Shown here: piece by piece, positions 1-8,047 of the stretch
Layout of the letters: every line of letters starts with the position of its first letter
Position numbering within the stretch: position 1 is the stretch's first letter
DNA from: Palauibacter sp022826685
Lineage (GTDB): Bacteria; Gemmatimonadota; Gemmatimonadetes; Palauibacterales; Palauibacteraceae
Length of the DNA stretch: 64,000 nucleotides
Reading direction: 5' to 3' (one strand)
Assembly (NCBI RefSeq): GCF_965221685.1
Contig: NZ_OZ244907.1
Notes under the pieces: generated by a model
The model's database searches: none
Told to the model about the DNA's origin: nothing
Seen by the model: the letters and a program-made list of their open reading frames with translations, nothing else
Program-made: the position numbers and the translations under genes

Positions 1-1048
1 AGAATGCGATGAGGCTTCCGAACCGGTCGTCCATCGAGGATGCGACATGAAGCACGCGCCAGAGGAGGAAGGCGAAGAGCACCAGGAACAGTATCACGCC
101 GATAAATCCGAACTCCTCCCCCACGACGGAGAATATGAAGTCCGTGTGCTGCTCCGGGAGGAAGGCGAGCCGCTTCTGCGGGCCGTTGGCGAAACCGGCG
201 CCGATGAATCCGCCGGAGCCGATCGCGACCTTCGACTGGATGAGATGCCAGCCGGCGCCGAGGGGATCGATATCCGGATCCAGGAAGACGAGGAGCCGGT
301 TCCGCTGATAGTCGGCGAGCGAATCCCAGATGCGGAGCGTGAGCGCGCCCGTGAAGACGTTGGCGAGGAGCACGCCCACCGTCTCCAGGATGAAGAGGCG
401 GTGCACGTACAGGCCGGCGGCGACGACGAGGAACCCGGCGCCCCACGCGATCCAGTTGAAGCCGAGGAGGAGACTGAGTCCCGGAGACGCGAGCAGGAAG
501 ATCTTGAACAGCGGGACGCCGCTCCAGAACAGCGCGGCGAGCAGGAGCGCTCCGAAGATCATCGCGCTCCCGAGGTCCGGTTGCAGCAGCACGAGCGCGA
601 ACGGAACGAGCGTGATGGCGGCGGGCTTCCAGAGCTCCAATAACCGCTCGTACGGTCCCGGCGCACCTCCCAGCACGCGCGCCAGCATGAGGATCGTCCC
701 CAGCTTCGCGACCTCCGCCGGCTGCAGCCGTCCGGGGCCGAGTTCGAGCCAGCTCCCGTTCGGACCCGTCCCGATGAACAGCACGAGGATGAGGAGTAGC
801 ACGGAGATCCCATAGGCCCACGGCGCCAGCCACTCGACGAAACGGAGCGAGAAGCGGGAGGTCACGGCGAGCGCGACGATCGCCACCCCGAACCAGTAGA
901 GCTGGCGAACCCAGATGCCCGTGGCCAGCGACGGCACGTCGACGAGTCCGGCCGAATAGATCATCGCGATCCCGAGCCCGGTCATGAACAGGACCAGCGC
1001 GAGGAGCGTGGGATCTCCCACGCCCGGGATTCGCAATCGGGCGATCAT
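1..1048 (-). CDS. rodA: RodA, SEDS-family peptidoglycan polymerase (3' end outside window)
   Basis: Integral membrane glycan-strand polymerase of the elongasome, which works with the class B PBP encoded just upstream. Translating the minus strand from the ATG at 1048 gives about 349 open codons running off the window edge. Many hydrophobic segments are visible, with SEDS-family motifs: LQPDLGSA near residue 160, YQRNRLLVFLDPDIDPLGAG, HLIQSKVAIGSGG and a late FLPEQHTDFIFSVVGEEFG loop. The start overlaps the mrdA stop as ATGA, so the two are probably translationally coupled. RodA is favoured over FtsW because of the mreBCD-mrdA context. The last residues are missing. Confidence 0.95.
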   Translation of the reverse strand, partial: MIARLRIPGVGDPTLLALVLFMTGLGIAMIYSAGLVDVPSLATGIWVRQLYWFGVAIVALAVTSRFSLRFVEWLAPWAYGISVLLLILVLFIGTGPNGSWLELGPGRLQPAEVAKLGTILMLARVLGGAPGPYERLLELWKPAAITLVPFALVLLQPDLGSAMIFGALLLAALFWSGVPLFKIFLLASPGLSLLLGFNWIAWGAGFLVVAAGLYVHRLFILETVGVLLANVFTGALTLRIWDSLADYQRNRLLVFLDPDIDPLGAGWHLIQSKVAIGSGGFIGAGFANGPQKRLAFLPEQHTDFIFSVVGEEFGFIGVILFLVLFAFLLWRVLHVASSMDDRFGSLIAF

Positions 1049-2883
1049 CCGCCCGCCTGTACCCGAAGCGCTTCCGTCGGACGGACGCCGGGCGTTTCCT
1101 CCGGCGGCAGCCCGAGCGCCTCGAGGTGGCGGTCCACGATTCCGGCCGCGAGCGGTACGGCGAGCGACGGGGCCCCGTCGGGGTGCCCGTGCTCCACGAC
1201 CGCGGCGATCACGATGCGCGGGTCGTAGGCGGGCGCGAAGCCCACGAACCAGGAATGGGGCTCGCCGTGCGGGTTCTGGGCCGTGCCGGTCTTCCCGGCC
1301 AGCGTCCAGCGGGCCAGGCGGTTGCCGTACGCGGTGCCTCCGGGTTCGTTCACGACGCGCGCCAGCGCGTCGACGAGCTGGCGCCGCTGGATTTCGGGGA
1401 GATCGAGCGTCCAGTCCGCGCGCTGCTGCGCGAGCATCTCATCCCGTACGAGGTGGGGTATGACGGGGGGCCTCCCCGTCGCCAGCGCCGCGTAGAACTG
1501 GGCCATGGCGAGCAGCGTCTGCTCGTTTTCGCCCTGCCCGATCGAGAGGTTCCAGACGACGGCTTCGGTCCACCGGCCGCGCCCCAGCCGGTCGTCGTAC
1601 CACTGTCGCGAGTCGGGGAAGAGGCCCGGCCTCTCGGACGGGAGGTCGATCCCCGTCCTGCGCCCGAAGCCGAATTCCCCGACCCCCGCCAGGAGCGGGT
1701 CGAGACCGATCCTCTGCCCCGCCTGGTAGAACCAGACGTTGCACGAGTGCTTGATCGCTTCGGAGAGGTTCAGTCGACCATGTCCCCTCGACAGCCAGCA
1801 GCGGAAGCGGCGGGTGTGATACCAGAGCCCACCATCGCATGTGTCGGTTTGGTAGGTATCGATCGCAAGGTCGGCCGTCTTCATCCCGATGGCCGACATC
1901 ACGAGCTTCCAAGTGGACCCCGGAGGGTAGGAAGCCATGGAGACCCGGTCGAGCAGGGGCTCGTCCGGGTGTTCGCGAAGCGCGTTCCACAAATCGAGAG
2001 GGATGCCGCCGATGAACGCGTTGGGGTCGAAGGTGGGGTGGCTGTAGAGGAGGAGCACTTCTCCGGTGGCCGGGTCCAGCGCCACCACGCCGCCCCGCAT
2101 CCCTTCGGGAAACACCGAGTCGGCGTACACCTGCAGGTCGAGATCGATGCCGAGATGCAGGTCATCTCCGGGGACCGGCGCCTGCGCCTGCCCGACCCCC
2201 AGGTCCCGCACGACCGTGCCCAGGGCGTTCACTTCCGCGTAGCGGATCCCGTTGCGCCCGGCCAGCCTGTGCTCGTACTGCTGTTCGAGCCCCGCCTTCC
2301 CGACCGACTGGCCGGATTCGTAGCCGGCATACTCGGGTCGATCCAGTTCCTCCTGACTGATCTCCCCCACGTATCCGATCATGTGCGCGATCGAGGGTCC
2401 CGCCGGATAGCGCCGGTGCGGCCTCTGATCCACGACGATGCGCCGAAACCGGGGTCGGCGCTCCTCGATGAACGCGACCTGCTCGAAGTTCGCGTTCTCG
2501 CGCACGACGAGAGCCTCGCCCGGACGGTCCCGATTGCGCGACAACAACGCGGCGCGGCGCTCGGGCGACAGTTCCAGCCGCTCCGCGAGGCGATCGAGTC
2601 CGGCGGAGATGGAATCGCGGGGACCGGGCAGCATCGACACGTCGTACCCGGGCACGTTGTCCGCGATGGCCCGTCCATGGCGGTCGTAGATGGTCCCGCG
2701 CGGCGCCGGCACCGTGATGGTCCGCAGCCGGTTCTCGCTCGAACGGAGCGTGTACAGGTCGGTGCTGAAGATCTGGAGATTGATGAACCCGGCGGCGACG
2801 ACCGAAAGGCAGAAGAAGATCGCGCGCGCCGCCCAGCGGCCTCGCTGTCTCCGGATCGAGCGGTGTTCGTTGTCGCCCTTCAC
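1045..2883 (-). CDS. mrdA: Penicillin-binding protein 2 (elongation-specific transpeptidase)
   Basis: Class B PBP of 612 residues that cross-links peptidoglycan during side-wall growth with RodA. One N-terminal membrane anchor (about residues 19-37) is followed by the PBP dimerisation domain (PRGTIYDRHGRAIADN near 61-76) and the transpeptidase domain. All three catalytic motifs are intact: STWK with the nucleophile S323 and K326, SCN at 380-382, and KTGTA from 531. Length is normal for PBP2. It lies 10 bp after mreD and overlaps rodA by 4 bases, in the classic mreBCD-mrdA-rodA order. Confidence 0.97.
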   Translation of the reverse strand: MKGDNEHRSIRRQRGRWAARAIFFCLSVVAAGFINLQIFSTDLYTLRSSENRLRTITVPAPRGTIYDRHGRAIADNVPGYDVSMLPGPRDSISAGLDRLAERLELSPERRAALLSRNRDRPGEALVVRENANFEQVAFIEERRPRFRRIVVDQRPHRRYPAGPSIAHMIGYVGEISQEELDRPEYAGYESGQSVGKAGLEQQYEHRLAGRNGIRYAEVNALGTVVRDLGVGQAQAPVPGDDLHLGIDLDLQVYADSVFPEGMRGGVVALDPATGEVLLLYSHPTFDPNAFIGGIPLDLWNALREHPDEPLLDRVSMASYPPGSTWKLVMSAIGMKTADLAIDTYQTDTCDGGLWYHTRRFRCWLSRGHGRLNLSEAIKHSCNVWFYQAGQRIGLDPLLAGVGEFGFGRRTGIDLPSERPGLFPDSRQWYDDRLGRGRWTEAVVWNLSIGQGENEQTLLAMAQFYAALATGRPPVIPHLVRDEMLAQQRADWTLDLPEIQRRQLVDALARVVNEPGGTAYGNRLARWTLAGKTGTAQNPHGEPHSWFVGFAPAYDPRIVIAAVVEHGHPDGAPSLAVPLAAGIVDRHLEALGLPPEETPGVRPTEALRVQAGG

Positions 2884-2893
2884 ATCCTCCCCT

Positions 2894-3355
2894 TCACCTC
2901 GTGACGGCCGAAACCAGCCTTGCCACGACCCAGCACCCCGCCGTAGTCAGCGCGGCGGATCCGACACTGTCGACGAGCAGGGCGCCTGCCGACCAGTCCC
3001 GGACGACGAAGATCGCGACCGCAGACCGCAGGAGCCACGTCCCGAAGAAGACGAAAACCGGCGTGACCCTGTCCGAGTCCGAATAGATCAGGTGCCGCAC
3101 CCATCCGACGATCGCCCCCGTCAACGAGAAGAGTAACATCGTGGGGCCCATCGGTCCCAGCGAGATCGCTGCCTCCATGAGGCCGATGACGCACCCGAAG
3201 CCAGCGGCCCGTCCCCAGCGGAGTTGCAGCGAACCCAGTATCAAGCCGCCTGCAACGAGGTCGGGCGCGACCGGCCAGCGGCTCCAGAGCGGATGCAGGG
3301 CGAAGTGCAGAAGCAGCAGGAGCGCGGCGACAAACCACTTTCCGGCCGGACTCAT
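2894..3355 (-). CDS. mreD: MreD, rod shape-determining membrane protein
   Basis: Small polytopic protein (153 aa) with about five hydrophobic segments, the membrane partner of MreC and MreB in the elongasome. MreD sequences diverge strongly, so the call rests on size, the N-terminal pattern (hydrophobic stretch, then HPLWSRWPVAPDLVAGGLIL) and position between mreC and mrdA. The ATG overlaps the mreC stop by 4 bases (ATGA). A longer open frame over this region (2880-3485) is in another phase and does not look like a protein. Confidence 0.9.
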   Translation of the reverse strand: MSPAGKWFVAALLLLLHFALHPLWSRWPVAPDLVAGGLILGSLQLRWGRAAGFGCVIGLMEAAISLGPMGPTMLLFSLTGAIVGWVRHLIYSDSDRVTPVFVFFGTWLLRSAVAIFVVRDWSAGALLVDSVGSAALTTAGCWVVARLVSAVTR

Positions 3356-4266
3356 CGACGGACCGAAGCGGCGTCGGTCGGCGCAGTATCAGGTTCCGTC
3401 GGCGCGGGCTCGGGCTCCGTCGGCGCAGACGCCGTGTCCGCCTCGACGTTGGCCGGCAACGCCGGCCGATTCCACACGAACACATCCCTGACCTCTTCCG
3501 GGCGCACGGAGGGCTCCACGAAATAGCGCTTCATCCAGCCCGCTTCCGCCTCGGCGGGTTCGCGGATGTGCCCCACCGGCACGCCCGGCGGATAGACACC
3601 GGCGATCCCCGTCGTCACGAGCAGAGTCCCTGCCGGGATGTCCGCCTGGAAGGGCGCGCCCTCGAGGAGGAGCACCGGCTGCCCTCCATCCGCGCGCTCC
3701 GACCGCACGAGCCCCGATACGCCTTCCCCCTCGGCCAGAACGCTGACCCGGAAGTCGGGATGGCTCCAGAATTCGCCACGCCCCCCTCGACCGTGAGGGG
3801 CTCTGACGACGCCGACCAGCCCGATGCCGGTGAAGACGGCGACGGGAAACTCGCGACCCCGAAAATCAGGTCCCGACAACACGAACAGGTCCGGATTGCC
3901 GACGTTGGGCCGTCCCGGGTAGACGACCGCCGCCTCGACCGAGCCCGCGGGAAGCGCCGCGAGCACCTGCGCCGAAGACTCTTCCACGACCGGCGTCGCG
4001 CGGTCCCGGTAGCGCAGCAGGAGTTCCGTGAGGGAGTCCCGCTCCGCCAGCAGGCCCTCGACGCGGCGCTCCATCTGTCCCCGCTCGGCGGCGAGGCGAT
4101 GGAGCAGAAGGAACGGATAAAGGGCGGTGGCGCGGACCGCGGACTCCACCTGGCTCTGAAGTGCGCTGGACAGACCCCCGGCGATGCCGCTGAGGATGAG
4201 GGCGAGAGAGAAGACCACGACATCGAGCAGCTTGCGACCCTGCGGCCGGACGCCCTGGTAACTCAC
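3352..4266 (-). CDS. mreC: MreC, rod shape-determining protein
   Basis: Periplasmic elongasome scaffold (304 aa) that links MreB and MreD to PBP2. A membrane anchor at about residues 13-33 is followed by a coiled-coil stretch (about 58-90, LAAERGQMERRVEGLLAERD) and the beta-rich MreC core containing VVYPGRPNVGN and the TGIGLVGVV-type turn. The last ~25 residues are a low-complexity Thr/Pro/Glu/Asp tail with repeated PTEP units, probably disordered. It lies 27 bp after mreB and overlaps mreD. Confidence 0.93.
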   Translation of the reverse strand: MSYQGVRPQGRKLLDVVVFSLALILSGIAGGLSSALQSQVESAVRATALYPFLLLHRLAAERGQMERRVEGLLAERDSLTELLLRYRDRATPVVEESSAQVLAALPAGSVEAAVVYPGRPNVGNPDLFVLSGPDFRGREFPVAVFTGIGLVGVVRAPHGRGGRGEFWSHPDFRVSVLAEGEGVSGLVRSERADGGQPVLLLEGAPFQADIPAGTLLVTTGIAGVYPPGVPVGHIREPAEAEAGWMKRYFVEPSVRPEEVRDVFVWNRPALPANVEADTASAPTEPEPAPTEPDTAPTDAASVRR

Positions 4267-4293
4267 AGGGGGCGATTCAGAACGGGCTCGGCG

Positions 4294-5328
4294 TCAACTC
4301 GTGAGAACTCCACGATACCGTCCGAATTCCTCGAGGATTTTTCCGCAACCCCGAACGACGCACGTGAGCGGTTCCGCATCGACGTGGATCGGGAGTCCCG
4401 TCTCCTCGCCCAGCAACGTATCCAGCCCCCGCACGAGGGCGCCGCCCCCCGTCATCACGACCCCCCGGTCCACGATATCGGAGGCGAGTTCCGGCGGCGT
4501 GATCTCGAGCGCCCGCCGCACCGCCGCCACGATCTGCTGGATCGGCTCCTGCAGACACTCGCGGACTTCGGCCGAATGAATCCGCACGGTCTTCGGAATG
4601 CCGGAGACGAGATCCCGCCCCTTGACCAGCATCTCCTTGTCGTCGTCCGTGGGGTAGGCCGATCCGATCTGGATCTTGACGGCTTCCGCCGTCGGCTCGC
4701 CGATGAGGAGGTTGTAGTTCTTGCGAAGGAAGGAGACGATCGTCGAGTCCAGTTCGTCGCCGCCGACCCGGATCGACGTGTCCGCGACCGATCCCGAGAG
4801 CGCGATCACGGCGATTTCGCTCGTCCCGCCGCCGACATCGATGATCATATTGCCCGTCGGCGTTTCCACCGGCAGTCCGACGCCGACGGCCGCCGCCATC
4901 GGTTCCGCCACCATGTAGACTTCCTTGGCGCCGGCGGCATGCGCGCTGGACCGGACGGCCCGGCGTTCGAGTTCCGTGATCCCGGACGGCACGCCGACCA
5001 CGACGAGCGGCCGGATCTTGAAGAACCGCGTGGTCATCACTTCCTTGAGGAAGTAGCGGATCATCATCTCCGTGATGTCCACGTCGGCGATGACGCCGTC
5101 CTTCAGCGGTCGGACCGCTTCGATCCCGCTCGGCGTGCGGCCGAGCATGCGCTTGGCAGCAAGGCCGATCCCTTCAATGCGTCCGGTTTCCTTTCGAACC
5201 GCGACGACCGACGGTTCGTTGAGGACGATGCCCTCGCCTTCCACGTGCACGAGCGTGTTCGCGGTCCCCAGATCCACTCCGATCTTGCTGATCGGCAGGA
5301 AGTTACCCCGCAGCGACCACGTTGCCAT
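4294..5328 (-). CDS. mreB: MreB, bacterial actin homologue
   Basis: Actin-like ATPase (344 aa, normal length) that forms membrane-bound filaments guiding side-wall synthesis. Phosphate 1 loop IGVDLGTANT (about 17-26), phosphate 2 region MIIDVGGGTSEIAV and the adenosine motif GVVMTGGGALVRGLD are all visible. The start is an ATG about 240 bp after the ald stop. First gene of the shape cluster. Very high confidence. Confidence 0.98.
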   Translation of the reverse strand: MATWSLRGNFLPISKIGVDLGTANTLVHVEGEGIVLNEPSVVAVRKETGRIEGIGLAAKRMLGRTPSGIEAVRPLKDGVIADVDITEMMIRYFLKEVMTTRFFKIRPLVVVGVPSGITELERRAVRSSAHAAGAKEVYMVAEPMAAAVGVGLPVETPTGNMIIDVGGGTSEIAVIALSGSVADTSIRVGGDELDSTIVSFLRKNYNLLIGEPTAEAVKIQIGSAYPTDDDKEMLVKGRDLVSGIPKTVRIHSAEVRECLQEPIQQIVAAVRRALEITPPELASDIVDRGVVMTGGGALVRGLDTLLGEETGLPIHVDAEPLTCVVRGCGKILEEFGRYRGVLTS

Positions 5329-5404
5329 CTAGAGGGCCGCTCTTCCGGGCCGGCGCAAGATCGGTGGGCTGAAGGACACGGGTGGGACCCCTCCAAGGCG
5401 GCGA

Positions 5405-5434
5405 ATCTTACCGGAGACAGCCAGTCCGGGTGAA
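5405..5434 (-). promoter_or_regulatory. Candidate mreB promoter
   Basis: In the 242-bp gap between ald and mreB, the minus strand reads TTCACC, an 18-bp spacer and TAAGAT, a moderate fit to a housekeeping promoter, about 75 bp before the mreB start. A small inverted repeat (ACTTTC/GAAAGT, 5455-5474) lies just upstream. I see nothing else in this gap. Confidence 0.35.
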
Positions 5435-5570
5435 GGACGCCGAAATGTAAACGTACTTTCGAATGCAGGAAAGTCGCCCCGCGGCTCCTCCGGCGGCCCG
5501 TGGCTCAACCTCGCGCCGGCGCCGACAGCGGTGCGGCGTTCGCCTGACGAGGCCCCCCGGCGGTCGAGAT

Positions 5571-6692
5571 TCACGCGGGGGGCACCTCGAGCGGCGTGTA
5601 TTCGAGATCGAACGCCTGCGCGACCGCCTCGTACGTCACCCGTCCTCCCGCGATATTGACTCCCAGGGCGAGATCCGGATCCTCGTCGCATGCAGCCTTC
5701 CACCCTCGATTCGCCAGGTTCAGCACGTAGGGGAACGTCGCGTTCGTCAGGGCCAGAGTGGAGGTTCTCGGGACGGCCCCCGGCATGTTCGCCACGCAGT
5801 AATGGATGACTCCGTGGACGGTGTAGATGGGGTCGTTGTGCGTGGTCGGGCGGGCGGATTCGACGCAGCCGCCCTGATCCACGGCCACGTCGACGATCAC
5901 GGAACCGTCCTTCATCCGCCGCAGGTCGTCGTGTCGCACGAGCTTCGGCGCCTTCCCGCCGGGGACGAGCACGGCGCCGATCACGACATCCGCGCGTTCG
6001 ATCTGCTCCAGGATCGAGTGGCGGTTCGAGTAGAGCGTATCCACGTTGGCCGGCATGACGTCGGCCAGATACCTGAGACGCGGGAGGTTGACGTCGAGGA
6101 CCGTCACGTGGGCGCCGAAACCCGCCGCGATCGTCGCCGCGTTCGCGCCGACGACGCCTCCCCCGAGGATGACGACTTCAGCCGGGAGGACGCCCGGCAC
6201 GCCGCCGAGGAGGATCCCGTACCCGCCCGCGACCCGCTCCAGATTTTTGGCTGCCTGCTGGATCGCCATGCGCCCCGCCACCTCGGACATCGGCGTCAGA
6301 AGGGGGAGTTCGCCGGTCGGAAGCTGGACCGTCTCGTAGGCGATCGCGACGCAGCCGCTCTCCAGCGTACGGTGGGTAAGGCGTTCGTCCGCCGCGAAGT
6401 GGAAGTACGTGAAGATGACCTGGTCGGCCCGCATCCGATCGTATTCGGACTCGATGGGCTCCTTGACCTTCACGACGAGTTCGGCCCGGTCCCATACCTC
6501 GTCGGCCGTCCCCAGCATCTGCGCCCCCGCGGCGACGTACATGTCGTCCGGAAAGCCGCTGCGCAGCCCCGCGTCACGTTCGACGCACACCTCGTGTCCC
6601 GCCGCGACGAGGGCGGTCGCGCCGGCCGGAACGAGGGCCACGCGGTTCTCGTCCGTCTTTATCTCCTTCGGTACGCCAACGATCATCTTCAT
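5571..6692 (-). CDS. ald: Alanine dehydrogenase
   Basis: NAD-dependent interconversion of L-alanine and pyruvate plus ammonium (373 aa, full length). N-terminal MIVGVPKEIKTDENRVAL motif, substrate residues in the VKVKEP region (about 74-79), Rossmann nucleotide motif ILGGGVVGANAA (about 170-181) and the C-terminal HYCVANMPGAVPRTST signature (about 298-313) are all present. It sits 18 bp after the M16 peptidase gene and may be read from the upstream rpsO-pnp transcript. No dedicated promoter is obvious. Confidence 0.97.
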   Translation of the reverse strand: MKMIVGVPKEIKTDENRVALVPAGATALVAAGHEVCVERDAGLRSGFPDDMYVAAGAQMLGTADEVWDRAELVVKVKEPIESEYDRMRADQVIFTYFHFAADERLTHRTLESGCVAIAYETVQLPTGELPLLTPMSEVAGRMAIQQAAKNLERVAGGYGILLGGVPGVLPAEVVILGGGVVGANAATIAAGFGAHVTVLDVNLPRLRYLADVMPANVDTLYSNRHSILEQIERADVVIGAVLVPGGKAPKLVRHDDLRRMKDGSVIVDVAVDQGGCVESARPTTHNDPIYTVHGVIHYCVANMPGAVPRTSTLALTNATFPYVLNLANRGWKAACDEDPDLALGVNIAGGRVTYEAVAQAFDLEYTPLEVPPA

Positions 6693-6710
6693 TCCCTCCC
6701 AGGGGGATGC

Positions 6711-7961
6711 TCACGTCGCGTCCGTTGCGGGCCGTTCCCGGGCGGGGCCGGGCGCCAACTCGAGCGTCGCGAGCCGTTCGGGTGAGAAGTATGCGGCGGC
6801 TTCGAGACATTGCGCACGGTCGACCGCGTCGATTCTCGCCGCCACCTCGTCCAGGGTGCGATACTCGTGGCCGTAGAGGGCGACTCCGGCAAGCCGGTTC
6901 ATTCGGCTTGCCGGCGATTCGAGCGAAATCAGGACCTGTCCCTTCAGCTGACTGCGGGTGTCGTCCAGCTCCTGACGCGTCAATCCCTCCCGTGCGAGGA
7001 GGGCCAGCTCCTCATCCAGCGCCTCGCGCGCATCCTTCGCGGTCTCGGGCCGGGTCCCGACGTAGGCACCGACGTGGCCCGCCTGCGCATAGAACCCGTG
7101 GAAGCAATACACGGCGTAGGCGAGGCCGCGCGTTTCCCGGATTCTCTGGAAGAGCCGTGAACTCATTCCACCGCCGAGAGCGGTCGCGGTCACATGAATG
7201 GCGTAGCGAAGCGGATCGCGGTACGGCACCGAGAGCCCCCCCGTCACGATGTGGGTCTGTCGGCCGCCCTCGCGTCGCATGCGCCGGAAGCCCGATTCGC
7301 CGACCGGGGGCGGCGGGTCGGCGGGTCCGGGGGCGGCGGGCCGGTCGGGGAGCCAGCGCGCGAGTCCGTCCACGAGATCCTCGTGCCCCACCGCTCCCGC
7401 CGCCGCCACGACGACGTTCCCCGGCCGGTACGCGCGTTCGTGGACCTCGGCCAGCGCGGACACGGTGAGTCCCCGCACCGACTCGCGGGTGCCGAGGATC
7501 GGTTCGCCATACGGATGTCCGCCATAGAGAGCGCGCGCGTGCGCCTCGAAGGCGATGTCCTCCGGCACCTCCGCCGCCGAAGCGATCTCTTCCAGCACGA
7601 CCTCGCGTTCCACGTCCAGGTCCCGCTCCGAGAGCCGTGGAAAGAAGGCGAGATCGCACAGCACATCGAGCGCGGTATGGAGAGCGCCCGCCGGCACGCG
7701 CGCCTGGAATGCGGTGAACTCGTGGGTCGTATAGGCGTCCAGCGCGCCGCCGAGCCGTTCCAGCTCCCAGGCGAGCTCGCGCGCGGACCGCCGGCGCGTC
7801 CCCTTGAAGACCATGTGCTCCAGCAGATGGGACACGCCGCCGTGCCCGGCATCCTCGTGAACACGACCCTGCCGCACCCAGAAGCCGATGGCGACGGAGC
7901 GCACGGAATCCATGCGCTCGCTGAGCACGACCGGGCCATCCGGGAGACAGGTTCGGTACAC
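6711..7961 (-). CDS. M16-family zinc metallopeptidase (processing-peptidase type)
   Basis: Pitrilysin/MPP-like protease of at least 416 residues with the inverted zinc motif HLLEH near residue 46 and the downstream glutamate region EREVVLEEIASA (about 118-129). The C-terminal half carries the inactive M16 repeat with RETRGLAYAVY. It follows pnp, as in many bacteria where a YmxG-type M16 gene accompanies pnp. The first in-frame conventional start is the GTG at 7961, but GGGAGG abuts it with no spacer. The frame stays open upstream to a CTG at 8051 that overlaps the pnp stop as CTGA, so the real protein may be 30 residues longer (with LDREVYRTCLPDG before the core). Confidence 0.9.
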   Translation of the reverse strand: MYRTCLPDGPVVLSERMDSVRSVAIGFWVRQGRVHEDAGHGGVSHLLEHMVFKGTRRRSARELAWELERLGGALDAYTTHEFTAFQARVPAGALHTALDVLCDLAFFPRLSERDLDVEREVVLEEIASAAEVPEDIAFEAHARALYGGHPYGEPILGTRESVRGLTVSALAEVHERAYRPGNVVVAAAGAVGHEDLVDGLARWLPDRPAAPGPADPPPPVGESGFRRMRREGGRQTHIVTGGLSVPYRDPLRYAIHVTATALGGGMSSRLFQRIRETRGLAYAVYCFHGFYAQAGHVGAYVGTRPETAKDAREALDEELALLAREGLTRQELDDTRSQLKGQVLISLESPASRMNRLAGVALYGHEYRTLDEVAARIDAVDRAQCLEAAAYFSPERLATLELAPGPARERPATDAT

Positions 7962-8047
7962 CTCCCGGTCGAGCCGCGCTTCCGTGCCGGCGAGCAGCCG
8001 CAGGTCCCGAGCCGGCCCGCGCGCAGGCGGGCCGGGAGGTGACGTGG

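Noticed and set aside
3352..3450. Short repeats near the mreC 3' end
   Set aside because: In-frame Pro/Thr/Glu repeats of the MreC tail, not a mobile or regulatory repeat.
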